Numbered from the stretch's first letter, positions 9,162-19,066 are shown. The stretch: DNA of 64,000 nt from Clostridiales bacterium (GCA_019424245.1 JAHYZV010000003.1:132532-196531), one strand, 5' to 3'. The notes: a model not told the origin generated them from the letters alone. A program made the numbers and translations.

Positions 9162-10697
9162 TTGTACAGTAGTGTATTGAGTGGGGTATTATATGGATTG
9201 AAGGCAGAGATTGTACGGGTTGAGGTTGATGTTGGCAATGGTATTCCAAGTTTTGAGATGAGTGGTTTTCTTAGCAATGAGGTTAAAGAAGCGAGAGAAA
9301 GAGTAAGGGTTGCTATCCGTAATTCTGGGTATGAGCTTCCTCCACAGCGCATTGTGGTAAATATATCTCCTGCAGATATCAGAAAATGTGGCACAGGTTT
9401 TGATTTGCCAATAGCACTGGCTATATTATCAGCAAATGGTTACATAGATGAAGTTAATGTTGATAATATGATTATACTTGGTGAGTTGAGCCTTGATGGA
9501 AGCATTAATGGTGTAAGCGGGGTATTGCCATGTGTATGTGAAGCAAAGAAATCCGGAATAAGTAAGGCACTTATACCAGTGTCTAATTATAATGAAGGCA
9601 GAATTGTGGAGAAAGTGAATATCATTCCGACTAACAGTCTGAAAATGGCGGTGCAATATATCAATAATGGTATAATTGAGAACCAGAGACAGGATAATCC
9701 AGAACAATGCCGTACAACAGATAAACAAGAAATTAATTATGCAGATATATGTGGACAGGAGGCTGCAAAGAGGGCGACTATGATTGCTGTTGCCGGGATG
9801 CATAATATCATGTATATCGGGCCGCCGGGAAGCGGAAAAACTATGATGGCAAAACGTATTCCGTCTATCATGCCTGATATGACATTTGATGAAAAATTAG
9901 CTGTTACCAATATATATAGTGTTGCAGGACAATTAGGAGAGTATGGCGGGCTGATTGAAGACAGACCATTCAGGGCACCATATCACAATGTAACTAAGAG
10001 TTCATTCTTTGGTGGAGGCATGTTTCCAAGACCAGGAGAGATAACTCTTGCGGGTAAAGGTGTATTATTTCTTGATGAGATGACGGAGTTTAAGCCAGAA
10101 ATATTAGAAGGATTAAGGCAGCCTCTTGAAGATAAGGATATAACAATTGTCAGAATGGGCAGGACATATACATATCCGGCAGATTTTATGCTTGTTGGAG
10201 CGATGAACCCGTGCAAATGCGGCTATTATCCGGATAGGAGCAGATGCAATTGCTCAGAACAGGATATTAAAAGATATATGGGGAAAATAAGTATGCCACT
10301 ATGGGATAGATTTGATATGTGTATCAAGACAGATGAAATAGGATACGAACAGATAAGGTGCAGCAGTGATAATGGTAATGTGCCAGATTCAGAAAGCATG
10401 AAACAAGCTGTAATGCGTGCAAGACTTGCCCAGCTTAAGCGGTTTAATGGGATGAATATAAAGTATAATTCACAGATGAGTACAGGAGATATGAAGAGAT
10501 TTTGCAGACTTGGAGAAGAGGAAGAAAAATTAATAAAAAGGATATTTGCAAAGAAGCGTCTGACTGCAAGAGGATATTCAAAGATATTGAAGACTGCAAG
10601 AACCATCGCAGATATAGATGGTAATGTTAATATAACAACAGCTAACATAAGCGAGGCGTTCTATTATCGTGGAATACCAGAGGTGACAATACATTAA
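9162..10697 (+). CDS. comM: YifB/ComM family Mg-chelatase-like AAA+ ATPase
   Basis: This 511-residue protein of the YifB/ComM family has an N-terminal Lon-protease-like S5 fold domain (MYSSVLSGVLYGLKAEIV to about 160) and a AAA+ module. Walker A is GPPGSGKTMMAKR (about 219), Walker B is VLFLDEM (about 303), and the sensor region has GAMNPCKCGYYPD with the cysteine cluster typical of the family. It ends with the Mg-chelatase C-terminal helical domain. In naturally transformable bacteria ComM is a hexameric helicase that promotes branch migration during integration of incoming DNA. TTG 9162 is the start because the conserved N-terminus begins there and AAAGGAG lies at 9145-9151. It is followed by dprA 30 bases downstream, so both genes probably act in DNA uptake or recombination. 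Confidence 0.9.
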   Translation: MYSSVLSGVLYGLKAEIVRVEVDVGNGIPSFEMSGFLSNEVKEARERVRVAIRNSGYELPPQRIVVNISPADIRKCGTGFDLPIALAILSANGYIDEVNVDNMIILGELSLDGSINGVSGVLPCVCEAKKSGISKALIPVSNYNEGRIVEKVNIIPTNSLKMAVQYINNGIIENQRQDNPEQCRTTDKQEINYADICGQEAAKRATMIAVAGMHNIMYIGPPGSGKTMMAKRIPSIMPDMTFDEKLAVTNIYSVAGQLGEYGGLIEDRPFRAPYHNVTKSSFFGGGMFPRPGEITLAGKGVLFLDEMTEFKPEILEGLRQPLEDKDITIVRMGRTYTYPADFMLVGAMNPCKCGYYPDRSRCNCSEQDIKRYMGKISMPLWDRFDMCIKTDEIGYEQIRCSSDNGNVPDSESMKQAVMRARLAQLKRFNGMNIKYNSQMSTGDMKRFCRLGEEEEKLIKRIFAKKRLTARGYSKILKTARTIADIDGNVNITTANISEAFYYRGIPEVTIH

Positions 10698-10727
10698 AGA
10701 AGCAATACACTAGGCAGGAGGTTTATC

Positions 10728-11867
10728 TTGAAAGATGATTATTATTGGTTTTGGATTAATAATATTACAGGAATAGCTAACATTAAGCTGAGATATTTAT
10801 TTAAGGTATTCGATACACCAGAGGATATATATAAAGCATCAGATAAGATGTTTGAAGGTGTCATGGGAATAAAACCTGATGATATATATTCTATAAAGGA
10901 ATCTAGAAAAAGTGAGTATATATATAGGGAATATTCTGAACTGGATAAGAAGAATATTAAATTCACATATCCGGGTAAATATAATTATCCTGAAAGATTG
11001 ATGAATATATACGATTATCCTTATATAATTTATTATAAAGGAAGTCTGCCACAGTCGGACGTTCCGTCAGTAGCAATTGTCGGGGCAAGGAACTGTACAG
11101 AATATGGGAGGTCAGTAGCAGGAAGATTTGCAGAAGATTTTGCAGACATGGGAATTCAGGTTATAAGTGGAATGGCACTTGGGATAGATGCGGCGGCACA
11201 GAAAGGTGCTGTTAGAAAAGGCGGTTATAGTATGGCTGTTCTTGGATGTGGGGTTGATATATGTTATCCCAGAACTAATATAGAATTATACACACAACTT
11301 GAGTGCAATGGTGGAATTATTTCAGAGTATTCACCGGGGACACCGCCTAAAGCGGGGCTGTTTCCTATGAGAAACAGAATTATTAGTGCAATGTCAGATG
11401 CACTTATTGTGGTGGAGGCAAAGCAAAAAAGTGGCTCACTCATAACAGCAGATCAGGCACTTGACCAGAACCGAGATGTTTATGTTGTTCCGGGTAGAAT
11501 TGGGGATACTCTGTCAGAGGGGTGTCTTAAACTGTTGAAGGAAGGCGCACAGCTGATTACATCACCTAATGATATATGTGCAACGGAATCTATTAACAGA
11601 TATATTAATTGTAGCAAAAAAGATGACAATTGTATGAATAGTTTGAATAATAATGGTATATTTGAAGAAAAATTTAAAAAATCAGGACTTGCAAGCCCTA
11701 AGAATATGGTGTATAGTCAAATCAATTTGTTTCCAGTAAGTCTGGAGATGATAGTTAATAATTCTGGATTGAATCTTGTAGAGGCGGAGGGGATTCTGCT
11801 TGAATTAGAGTTAGATGGACTTATAGAAGAGGTTTCTAAGAATTATTATATAAGGAAGCATATTTGA
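10728..11867 (+). CDS. dprA: DNA-processing protein DprA
   Basis: DprA binds incoming single-stranded DNA and loads RecA during transformation. The 379-residue protein has the Rossmann-fold core with VAIVGARN (about 116), VISGMALGIDAAAQ (about 142), GGYSMAVLGCGVDICYPR (about 165) and GSLITADQALDQNRDVY (about 235). The C-terminus is a winged-helix-like domain (LEMIVNNSGLNLVEAEGILL). The N-terminal 80 residues fit the SAM/HhH-like extension. TTG 10728 with AGGAGG at 10716-10721 is the start. It lies between comM and topA, as in many Firmicutes (dprA-topA in B. subtilis). The gene is intact. Confidence 0.93.
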   Translation: MKDDYYWFWINNITGIANIKLRYLFKVFDTPEDIYKASDKMFEGVMGIKPDDIYSIKESRKSEYIYREYSELDKKNIKFTYPGKYNYPERLMNIYDYPYIIYYKGSLPQSDVPSVAIVGARNCTEYGRSVAGRFAEDFADMGIQVISGMALGIDAAAQKGAVRKGGYSMAVLGCGVDICYPRTNIELYTQLECNGGIISEYSPGTPPKAGLFPMRNRIISAMSDALIVVEAKQKSGSLITADQALDQNRDVYVVPGRIGDTLSEGCLKLLKEGAQLITSPNDICATESINRYINCSKKDDNCMNSLNNNGIFEEKFKKSGLASPKNMVYSQINLFPVSLEMIVNNSGLNLVEAEGILLELELDGLIEEVSKNYYIRKHI

Positions 11868-11882
11868 TATGGAGGGCTATTA

Positions 11883-13958
11883 ATGCATAAGTATTTGGTT
11901 ATAGTGGAGTCACCTGCCAAGGTAAAGACTATCAGTAAATTCCTTGGGGCAAACTACAAGGTAATGGCATCACAGGGACATGTAAGAGATCTTCCTAAAA
12001 GCCAGATGGGTGTAGATGTTGAACATGATTATGAACCTAAGTATATAACAATCAGAGGGAAAGGAGATATTCTTGCTGCTTTAAGAAAAGAAGCGAAGAA
12101 AGCAGATAAAGTATATCTTGCAACCGATCCCGACCGCGAGGGAGAGGCTATTTCATGGCATCTGGCAGCGGCACTTAAGTTAGAAGACAAGGATATATAC
12201 AGAATAACATTTAATGAGATTACCAAGAATGCTGTTAAGGCATCGCTTAAGGAAGCAAGAAAGATTGATATGAATCTTGTAGATGCACAGCAGGCAAGAA
12301 GAGTTCTTGACAGAGTAGTTGGATATGGAATCAGTCCGCTTCTATGGGCTAAGATTAAGAGAGGACTTAGCGCCGGAAGAGTACAGTCAGTTGCGTTAAG
12401 AATGATATGTGACAGAGAGAATGAGATTGATGCATTTATTCCAGAAGAATACTGGACCATGGAGGCTTCTCTTAATATAAAGGGAGAAAAGAAACCGCTT
12501 GTTGCAAAGTTTTATGGGGACAGAAACGGAAAAATTGATATTAAGAATGCAGCACAGATGCAGAAGATTCTTGATGAAGTCAAAAACTCCGGTTTCAGTA
12601 TAGAAAGTGTTAAGAAAAGTGAGAAGATTAAGAAATCTCCACTTCCGTTTACTACAAGTACACTCCAGCAGGAAGCTGCCAAGACACTTAATATGTCTAC
12701 AAAGAGAACTATGAACATAGCACAGCAGCTTTATGAAGGTGTTGATATTAAGGGCAGAGGAACAGTAGGTCTTATAACATATTTAAGAACAGATTCTACA
12801 AGAGTTGCAGATGAGGCAAAAACTGCTTCAAAAGATTATATCAGTGAGAATTATGGGGAGAAGTACCTTCCACAGAGTTCTAATACCAAGAAGGATGACA
12901 AGAAGATTCAGGATGCACATGAAGCAATCAGACCAACGGATCTTTCTTTATCACCGGCATTGGTTAAGGAATCATTGCAGAGAGATCAGTTCAGGCTTTA
13001 TCAGCTTATATGGAAGAGATTTGTTGCGAGTCAGATGGCACCTGCACAGTATGAGACAACTTCTGTAAGAATAGGAGCTGGTGAATATATATTTACAGTA
13101 TCAGCATCAAAGATTGTTTTTGATGGATTTATGTCTGTATACAAGTCTGATGACGATAATGAAGAAACTAATGCACTTGCTAAGGGACTTGACGAGAATT
13201 CAGTCCTTACACTTGATGATGTGAATGGTACACAGCATTTTACACAGCCACCTGCACATTTTACAGAGGCATCACTTGTAAAAGCACTCGAAGAACAGGG
13301 AATAGGACGTCCAAGTACTTATGCTCCTACAATATCAACAATAATTGCAAGACATTATGTAATTAAAGAAAATAAAAATCTTTATATATCAGAGCTTGGC
13401 AATGCTGTTAATAATATTATGATGACAGCTTTTCCTACTATTGTTGATGTTAAGTTTACAGCTAATATGGAGTCTCTTCTTGATGGTGTTGCTGAAGGAA
13501 CCGTGGAATGGAAGGAAATTATAAGAAACTTCTATCCGGATCTTAAAGTTGCGATTGATGAGGCAGAAAAAGAACTTGAACATGTTAAGATAGAGGATGA
13601 GGTTACTGATGTTATATGTGACAAATGCGGCAGAAATATGGTTATTAAGTATGGTCCTCATGGTAAGTTCTTAGGTTGTCCGGGATTTCCCGAGTGTCAT
13701 AATACCAAGCCTTATCTTGAAAAAATAGGTGTTGCATGTCCAAAATGTGGAAAAGATGTTATATTAAAGAAGACTAAGAAGGGCAGAATGTTTTATGGCT
13801 GCGAAGGATATCCAGAGTGCGATTTTGTGTCATGGCAGAAGCCTTCAGATAAGAAATGTCCTAAGTGTGGCGGATACATGATTGAGAAGGGCAGTAAACT
13901 TGTATGTGCTGATGAAACCTGCGGATATGTAGAATCAAAGAATGATAAAGAGCAGTAG
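11883..13958 (+). CDS. topA: DNA topoisomerase I (type IA)
   Basis: TopA relaxes negative supercoils through a transient 5'-phosphotyrosine link. The 691-residue protein starts with the Toprim domain (VIVESPAKVKTI, and DPDREGEAISWH near residue 82). The catalytic tyrosine is Y300 in GLITYLRTDSTR. The C-terminus carries three zinc-ribbon motifs: CDKCGR...CPGFPEC, CPKCGK...CEGYPEC and CPKCGG...CADETC. All four cysteines are present in each, so the length and layout are those of a normal firmicute TopA. ATG 11883 has GGAGG at 11872-11876. It is 15 bases from dprA and probably cotranscribed. Confidence 0.97.
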   Translation: MHKYLVIVESPAKVKTISKFLGANYKVMASQGHVRDLPKSQMGVDVEHDYEPKYITIRGKGDILAALRKEAKKADKVYLATDPDREGEAISWHLAAALKLEDKDIYRITFNEITKNAVKASLKEARKIDMNLVDAQQARRVLDRVVGYGISPLLWAKIKRGLSAGRVQSVALRMICDRENEIDAFIPEEYWTMEASLNIKGEKKPLVAKFYGDRNGKIDIKNAAQMQKILDEVKNSGFSIESVKKSEKIKKSPLPFTTSTLQQEAAKTLNMSTKRTMNIAQQLYEGVDIKGRGTVGLITYLRTDSTRVADEAKTASKDYISENYGEKYLPQSSNTKKDDKKIQDAHEAIRPTDLSLSPALVKESLQRDQFRLYQLIWKRFVASQMAPAQYETTSVRIGAGEYIFTVSASKIVFDGFMSVYKSDDDNEETNALAKGLDENSVLTLDDVNGTQHFTQPPAHFTEASLVKALEEQGIGRPSTYAPTISTIIARHYVIKENKNLYISELGNAVNNIMMTAFPTIVDVKFTANMESLLDGVAEGTVEWKEIIRNFYPDLKVAIDEAEKELEHVKIEDEVTDVICDKCGRNMVIKYGPHGKFLGCPGFPECHNTKPYLEKIGVACPKCGKDVILKKTKKGRMFYGCEGYPECDFVSWQKPSDKKCPKCGGYMIEKGSKLVCADETCGYVESKNDKEQ

Positions 13959-14004
13959 CTGATATATGTGAATTGCTTTTTAAAAGAAGGATGGGGGATT
14001 TACA

Positions 14005-14775
14005 ATGAGTGTTCAGCTTCTCGACAAAACGAGGAAAATTAATAAGCTGCTTCACAATAATCATTCTCACAGAGTGGAATTTAATGATATCTGTGAGGTG
14101 CTTAGTGGAATATTAGAGTCGAACATTCTGGTTATAAGCCAGAAGGGTAAGATACTAGGAGCGGCTTCATACAGCGGAATTGATAAAATAGGTGAGCTTA
14201 TAACAGCTGATACAGGCGGATTTGTTGATAATATGCTTAATGAAAGATTGTTGGGAGTGTTATCAACTAAAGAAAATGTTAATCTGCTTACATTGGGCTT
14301 TTCAGGTGGAAGTGAACGTAAGTTTAAGGCTTTAATAGCTCCTGTTGACATAGCTGGGGAAAGACTTGGAACATTATTTATCTATAAATGTGTTGCTGAT
14401 TATGATATAGATGATATTATTCTATGTGAGTATGGTGCAACAGTTGTAGGATTAGAGATGATGAGTTCTGTTAATAATGAGAATGCAGAAGATGAGAGAA
14501 AGAAAAAGATTGTTAAGTCAGCAATAAAGACATTATCGGCATCAGAACTACAGGCCGTCAAAGCGGTATTTGCACATATGGATGGAATGGATGGCATTCT
14601 GGTTGCAAGCCGAATAGCGGATGATACAGGAATTACAAGATCTGTAATTGTTAATGCACTTAAGAAGTTTGACAGTGCTGGTGTTATATCAACAAAATCT
14701 TCTGGAATGAAAGGAACAAAGATAAAAGTTCTTAATGAAGTTGTATATGATGAATTGAAAAAACTTGAAGATTGA
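14005..14775 (+). CDS. codY: GTP- and BCAA-responsive transcription regulator CodY
   Basis: CodY is the global nutrient repressor of Firmicutes, sensing GTP and branched-chain amino acids. The 256-residue protein has the N-terminal GAF domain (LLDKTRKINKLLH to about 160) and a C-terminal winged helix-turn-helix (VASRIADDTGITRSVIVNAL near residue 200, followed by SAGVISTKSSGMKGTKIKVL). Length and motifs are typical. ATG 14005 has a GGGGG stretch (13992-13996) upstream. It follows topA by 46 bases and is the last gene before the fla/che operon, the same position as in B. subtilis, where CodY represses the fla/che promoter. I did not find a convincing CodY box in the flgB upstream region. Confidence 0.95.
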   Translation: MSVQLLDKTRKINKLLHNNHSHRVEFNDICEVLSGILESNILVISQKGKILGAASYSGIDKIGELITADTGGFVDNMLNERLLGVLSTKENVNLLTLGFSGGSERKFKALIAPVDIAGERLGTLFIYKCVADYDIDDIILCEYGATVVGLEMMSSVNNENAEDERKKKIVKSAIKTLSASELQAVKAVFAHMDGMDGILVASRIADDTGITRSVIVNALKKFDSAGVISTKSSGMKGTKIKVLNEVVYDELKKLED

Positions 14776-14829
14776 GAGTATACATTGTATAATTGATAGG
14801 GCTTAAAGGATTGAGCTTGAGATGGTGGG

Positions 14830-14865
14830 ATGGATCCAATGTCTGATTGGATTCATCTTTTTGTA
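14830..14865 (+). terminator. Terminator after codY
   Basis: ATGGATCCAAT at 14830-14840 pairs with ATTGGATTCAT at 14846-14856 (11 pairs, one G-T) around a five-base loop, followed by CTTTTTG. It separates codY from the fla/che promoter. Confidence 0.85.
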
Positions 14866-14924
14866 TAAGTATACATATTGATACATGATAATCCAATGAA
14901 ATGTGGCAAAATATGAAAAAAATC

Positions 14925-14952
14925 TTGTTTTTTTTATATTATAATTTATAAT
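14925..14952 (+). promoter_or_regulatory. Sigma-A-like promoter of the fla/che operon
   Basis: TTGTTT at 14925-14930 and TATAAT at 14947-14952 are 16 bases apart, about 70 bases before flgB. A second TATAAT at 14940-14945 has no well-placed -35 box. No TAAA-N15-GCCGATAA sigma-28 pattern is seen, so the operon is probably started by the housekeeping sigma factor, as with the B. subtilis fla/che operon. Confidence 0.6.
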
Positions 14953-15020
14953 GTATGTAGTGTTTTTATGTTTTCGTAGTAGGCATATTTTGTGCTTATT
15001 GAATAAGAAAGGAAATAAAT

Positions 15021-15413
15021 ATGAGTACAGGCGCTTTTGGATATGTTAATTTGTTAAAGTCAGCGGCAGATGCGAGCTGGACAAGAGAGGAAGTTCTTAC
15101 TAACAATATAGCTAATGTTGATACACCTAATTATAAAAGGCAGGATGTTGAATTTAGTTCGTATCTTGCCAATGCACTCCAACGTTCAGGAAAGAATTCA
15201 GCATCTCTTACACAGAGAGTTAATAATGTTAATTATAATGATCTGGCTATAAGGACTTACACTGATAACAGCACATTATCGTATAGAACTGATGGCAATA
15301 ATGTAGATCTGTCAACAGAGAATGTTGAACTTGCTTCAGAACAGATTAACTATAATGCTCTTATTGACAGTATGAATAATGAGTTTTCAAGATTTAAGGC
15401 AGTGCTTAAATAA
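15021..15413 (+). CDS. flgB: Flagellar proximal rod protein FlgB
   Basis: FlgB is one of the proximal rod subunits that connect the MS ring to the drive shaft. The 130-residue protein carries the rod/hook N-terminal motif LTNNIANVDTPNYKRQDVEF (residues 29-48) and the C-terminal helix with MNNEFSRFKAVLK. The start ATG 15021 follows AGAAAGGAAAT. It is the first gene of the fla/che operon. Confidence 0.95.
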   Translation: MSTGAFGYVNLLKSAADASWTREEVLTNNIANVDTPNYKRQDVEFSSYLANALQRSGKNSASLTQRVNNVNYNDLAIRTYTDNSTLSYRTDGNNVDLSTENVELASEQINYNALIDSMNNEFSRFKAVLK

Positions 15414-15451
15414 TATATAATGTGATTGATATATGGAAGGAGAACAGGACT

Positions 15452-15952
15452 ATGTCTATGTTTACGGCATTTAATATTAGCGCATCCGGAATGACAGCCC
15501 AGCAGTTAAGAACGGATGTTATATCAGAGAATATAGCTAATGCAGACACAACAAGAACGAGTGATGGAACTCCCTATGTAAGAAAAGCGGTTGTGTTTAC
15601 CGAAAAGACAATGACTGGTACAGCACTTGGAAAGTCTGCGTATGGTTCATATGGTACAGGAGCATATTCAACATTTTCAGATGCATTAAGACTTGCCAAT
15701 GGTGGTGTTGTTGGAAGCGGCGTTAAGGTGACATCTGTATATGAGGATACATCAACAGATATGGAAAGGGTATATGATCCTTCACATCCGGATGCTGATG
15801 AGAATGGATATGTTACATATCCTAATGTGAATGTGGTTCAGGAGATGACAGATCTTATAGATGCATCACGTTCATATGAAGCTAATATATCAGCATTTAA
15901 TGCCAGTAAATCTATGGCAAGCAAGGGACTTTCAATAGGTTCTGCTACATAA
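15452..15952 (+). CDS. flgC: Flagellar proximal rod protein FlgC
   Basis: FlgC is the second proximal rod subunit. The 166-residue protein has FNISASGMTAQQLRTDVISE near the N-terminus, VISENIANADTTRT, and the C-terminal motif VNVVQEMTDLIDASRSYEAN typical of FlgC/FlgG proteins. ATG 15452 is preferred, with AAGGAGAA at 15437-15444; a GTG at 15422 would add ten unrelated residues. It lies 38 bases after flgB. Confidence 0.95.
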   Translation: MSMFTAFNISASGMTAQQLRTDVISENIANADTTRTSDGTPYVRKAVVFTEKTMTGTALGKSAYGSYGTGAYSTFSDALRLANGGVVGSGVKVTSVYEDTSTDMERVYDPSHPDADENGYVTYPNVNVVQEMTDLIDASRSYEANISAFNASKSMASKGLSIGSAT

Positions 15953-16019
15953 CATATGTGGATAACTGGTTTAATTCATATGATTAATACTATATTTGAA
16001 CAAAAAGAGGAGATTTAAC

Positions 16020-16358
16020 ATGGATCTTACTAGTGCAATAGGAAGCCTTGGCGGTGATTATGTCAATAAGGTTACATCGGCAATGAAAGATAATGCATCA
16101 CTTAGTACATCTAAAAGCAAAGATTCAGATACAACATTTGATGCTATATATGACTCAGTGGCAGGGTTGCTGAACAGTACCAACTCATATGTGCAGAAAG
16201 CACAGCAGGCAGAGATAGATTATGCTCTTGGCAATATGACTAATACTCATGAGCTTGGAGTTTATCAGCAGGAGGCTAATATTGCTCTGCAGTATACAGT
16301 AGCAATAAGGGATAAGGCATTGGAGGCCTATAACTCTATTATGAATATGTCAATGTAA
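16020..16358 (+). CDS. fliE: Flagellar hook-basal body protein FliE
   Basis: FliE is the adaptor between the MS ring and the rod, and an early export substrate. The 112-residue protein has a variable N-terminus and the conserved helical C-terminus (QKAQQAEIDYALGNMTNTHE, then AIRDKALEAYNSIMNMSM). ATG 16020 has AGAGGAG at 16006-16012; a further-upstream start at 15996 would only add eight residues coded by the ribosome binding site region. Confidence 0.93.
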   Translation: MDLTSAIGSLGGDYVNKVTSAMKDNASLSTSKSKDSDTTFDAIYDSVAGLLNSTNSYVQKAQQAEIDYALGNMTNTHELGVYQQEANIALQYTVAIRDKALEAYNSIMNMSM

Positions 16359-16371
16359 TTAGGGGTTTTAT

Positions 16372-17979
16372 ATGGATAAATTAAAACAGATTCCAGCCAG
16401 ATTTCTTGAAATATGGAAAAGCTGGTCCAGAAATCAGAAGATAATAATTGTGAGTGCTGTAGCTGTATTTATTGCGGCGGTTGTTGTTATTGCAGTTGTG
16501 TTATCAAGACCAACATATCAGGAACTTACAAGATGTGAAGATTATAATGAGATGAATACAGTTACTTCACTGCTTACAGATAATGGGTATACATATCAAA
16601 TTGATAATATGGCAGTTAAGGTAAAGGAACAGGATCTTACTAATGCTAAGATGCTTATTGCTTCTAATGATATTAAACCTTCGGGATATTCATTAGATGA
16701 TGCTCTTAATAGCAGTCTTACAACAACAGAGTCTGATAAGAATAAGAAGTATGCCAAATATCTTGAAACTAAGTTTGAAAATGATATTACTTCTTTAGAC
16801 GGAATCAAATCTGCATCTGTTACAGTACATTTGTCAGATGATACGAATTCATTCTATTCTACAAAGAAAGATACAACTGTAGCCGTTACGATTGATACTA
16901 ATAAGACAGTTGGAGAAGACACAGCGGAAAGTATAGCAGTTCTTCTTGCAACAGCAGTAGGAAGCAGCAATACTAATGGTATTACAATTATTGATACATC
17001 AGGAAAGACATTGTTTAATGGAGCTGATAATTCGGGTTCAGTTTCTAATATTGCTTATTCAAGCAAGTTAAAGTATAAGTCACAGATTGAATCAACGGTA
17101 GCAGCAAGTGTTAAGAATACAGCACTTTCAACATCACTGTTTAATGATGCAACAGTTGCTATTAATCTTGATCTTGACTGGGATACTGTGAATAAGATTG
17201 CTACTGAGTATACAGCACAGGAAGGCAGAGAAGAAGGTCTGTATGATACTTCTTATGAACTTGAATCGAATGGAACAAATGGTGCAGGTGGAACACCAGG
17301 AACTACGAGTAATGGAGAAACAGGAACAACCTACGATCTTACAGATGGTACATCAAGTTCATCAACATATACTGTAAAACAGTATCAGTATCTTCCTAAC
17401 CAGCTTGTTACTACAACTAATAGTGATCCTGGAAAGATAGTATATGGTACTTCTACAATGGCTGTAACGCTTATAAAGAATGTTATTTATAATGAAGAAG
17501 ATTGTAAGAATCTTGGATATCTTGATAATATGACATGGGATGAATTCAAGGCTCAGAACGCAAATCCTGTTCAGGTTAATGTTGATAATGACTGGATGAA
17601 TATGTTTTCAAGTGCTACAGGAATCTCAACTAATAACATTACTGTTTTAGCATATAATGTACCTTATTTCTATGATGCACCGAAGACTAGCGTATTAAGC
17701 CGTGCTTCATTCTGGATTCAGATTGGACTGGCTGTTGCTATACTTGGTATTCTTGTGTTTATAGTTTTGAGAAGCGCAAGACCACTTACAGTAGAAGAGA
17801 AGGAACCGGAACTTTCTGTAGAAGAAATGCTTGCTTCAACTAAAGAAAACCAGCCTTCTGTTGATGATATTGATCTTCAGGAGAAGTCGGAGACGAGAAA
17901 AGCTATTGAGAAGTTTGTTGATGAGAATCCTGAAGCAGTTGCATTACTGCTTAGAAACTGGCTTAATGATGACTGGTGA
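16372..17979 (+). CDS. fliF: Flagellar MS-ring protein FliF
   Basis: FliF forms the membrane ring on which the basal body is built. The 535-residue protein has two transmembrane helices (about 25-45 and 443-463) flanking a periplasmic-type region with the YscJ/FliF ring-building domains (TYQELTRCEDYNEMNTVTSL near 50, SASVTVHLSD near 145). A Gly/Thr/Ser-rich linker lies around residues 300-325. The extreme C-terminus, PEAVALLLRNWLNDDW, is the FliG-binding segment. Length is standard for clostridial FliF. Confidence 0.96.
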   Translation: MDKLKQIPARFLEIWKSWSRNQKIIIVSAVAVFIAAVVVIAVVLSRPTYQELTRCEDYNEMNTVTSLLTDNGYTYQIDNMAVKVKEQDLTNAKMLIASNDIKPSGYSLDDALNSSLTTTESDKNKKYAKYLETKFENDITSLDGIKSASVTVHLSDDTNSFYSTKKDTTVAVTIDTNKTVGEDTAESIAVLLATAVGSSNTNGITIIDTSGKTLFNGADNSGSVSNIAYSSKLKYKSQIESTVAASVKNTALSTSLFNDATVAINLDLDWDTVNKIATEYTAQEGREEGLYDTSYELESNGTNGAGGTPGTTSNGETGTTYDLTDGTSSSSTYTVKQYQYLPNQLVTTTNSDPGKIVYGTSTMAVTLIKNVIYNEEDCKNLGYLDNMTWDEFKAQNANPVQVNVDNDWMNMFSSATGISTNNITVLAYNVPYFYDAPKTSVLSRASFWIQIGLAVAILGILVFIVLRSARPLTVEEKEPELSVEEMLASTKENQPSVDDIDLQEKSETRKAIEKFVDENPEAVALLLRNWLNDDW

Positions 17980-18040
17980 TTATTATGATGGATAGGACCT
18001 GAAAGGTCAATTGATTACATATGATTGGAGATGGAAACAT

Positions 18041-19066
18041 ATGCCAAAGACATCAGCTAATGCTGAAAGAGGAATGGATGGTGTAGAAAAGGCTGCTATA
18101 TTGCTTATTGCACTTGGACCAGAGAAATCAGCACAGATTTTTAAACATTTGAAAGAAGAAGAAATAGAACAGCTGACACTTGAGATTGCAAACACAAGCA
18201 GTGTCTCACCTCAGACAAAAGAACAGGTGCTTAATGAGTTCTATGAGGTATGTCTTGCACAGCAGTATATTGCTGAGGGTGGTATCACATATGCCAAAGA
18301 GCTTCTTGAAAAAGCACTTGGAGAAGATAAGGCAAGAGATGTTATTGGAAAGCTTACAGCGAGTCTGCAGGTTCGTCCATTTGAGTTTATCAGAAAAACA
18401 GATTCTACACAGCTTCTTAACTTTATACAGGATGAGCATCCTCAGACTATAGCCCTGATTCTTTCATATCTTCCTGCAGCACAGGCTTCGAGTGTTGTTT
18501 CAGCACTGCCACCTGAAAAACAGGCGGATGTAGCCAAGAGAATTGCCATGATGGACAGAACATCGCCTGATGTTATCAAGCAGGTTGAGAAGGTACTTGA
18601 AAGGAAGCTTGCCTCACTTGTTAATCAGGATTACACAATTGTTGGTGGTGTTGATGCCATTGTTGAAATTCTTAATTCTGTTGACAGAGGAACAGAGAAG
18701 CATATTATGGAAACTCTTGAGGTTGAAGAGCCAGAGCTTGCTGATGAAATCCGTAAGAAGATGTTCGTATTTGAAGATATTCTTTCTCTTGATAACAGAG
18801 CTATTCAGAGAGTACTCAGGGATGTTGATAATCATGATCTTGCTCTTGCACTTAAGGGGGCTACAGAGGAAGTTCAGAATGTTATTCTTAATAACCTTTC
18901 AACACGTCTTGCTTCTATGATTAAGGAAGATATGGAATATATGGGACCTGTACGTATGAAAGATGTTGAAGATGCTCAGCAGAAGATTGTTAATATTATC
19001 AGAAAGCTTGAAGATTCAGCAGAGATTGTAATATCACGTGGTGGAGGTGACGAGATAATTGTCTAA
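18041..19066 (+). CDS. fliG: Flagellar motor switch protein FliG
   Basis: FliG is the rotor protein that meets the MotA stator. The 341-residue protein contains the N-terminal FliF-binding domain (GVEKAAILLIALGPEKSAQI), the EHPQTIALILSYL middle-domain motif (near residue 133), and the C-terminal torque domain with charged residues (VFEDILSLDNRAIQRVLRDV). ATG 18041 is preferred over an in-frame ATG at 18011 because GGAGATGG at 18027 precedes it and family proteins begin here. FliH starts inside its last codons. Confidence 0.95.
   Translation: MPKTSANAERGMDGVEKAAILLIALGPEKSAQIFKHLKEEEIEQLTLEIANTSSVSPQTKEQVLNEFYEVCLAQQYIAEGGITYAKELLEKALGEDKARDVIGKLTASLQVRPFEFIRKTDSTQLLNFIQDEHPQTIALILSYLPAAQASSVVSALPPEKQADVAKRIAMMDRTSPDVIKQVEKVLERKLASLVNQDYTIVGGVDAIVEILNSVDRGTEKHIMETLEVEEPELADEIRKKMFVFEDILSLDNRAIQRVLRDVDNHDLALALKGATEEVQNVILNNLSTRLASMIKEDMEYMGPVRMKDVEDAQQKIVNIIRKLEDSAEIVISRGGGDEIIV

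Noticed and set aside
14866..15020. CodY binding box before flgB
   Set aside because: I looked for AATTTTCWGAAAATT; only loose A/T stretches are present, so I do not claim a site.
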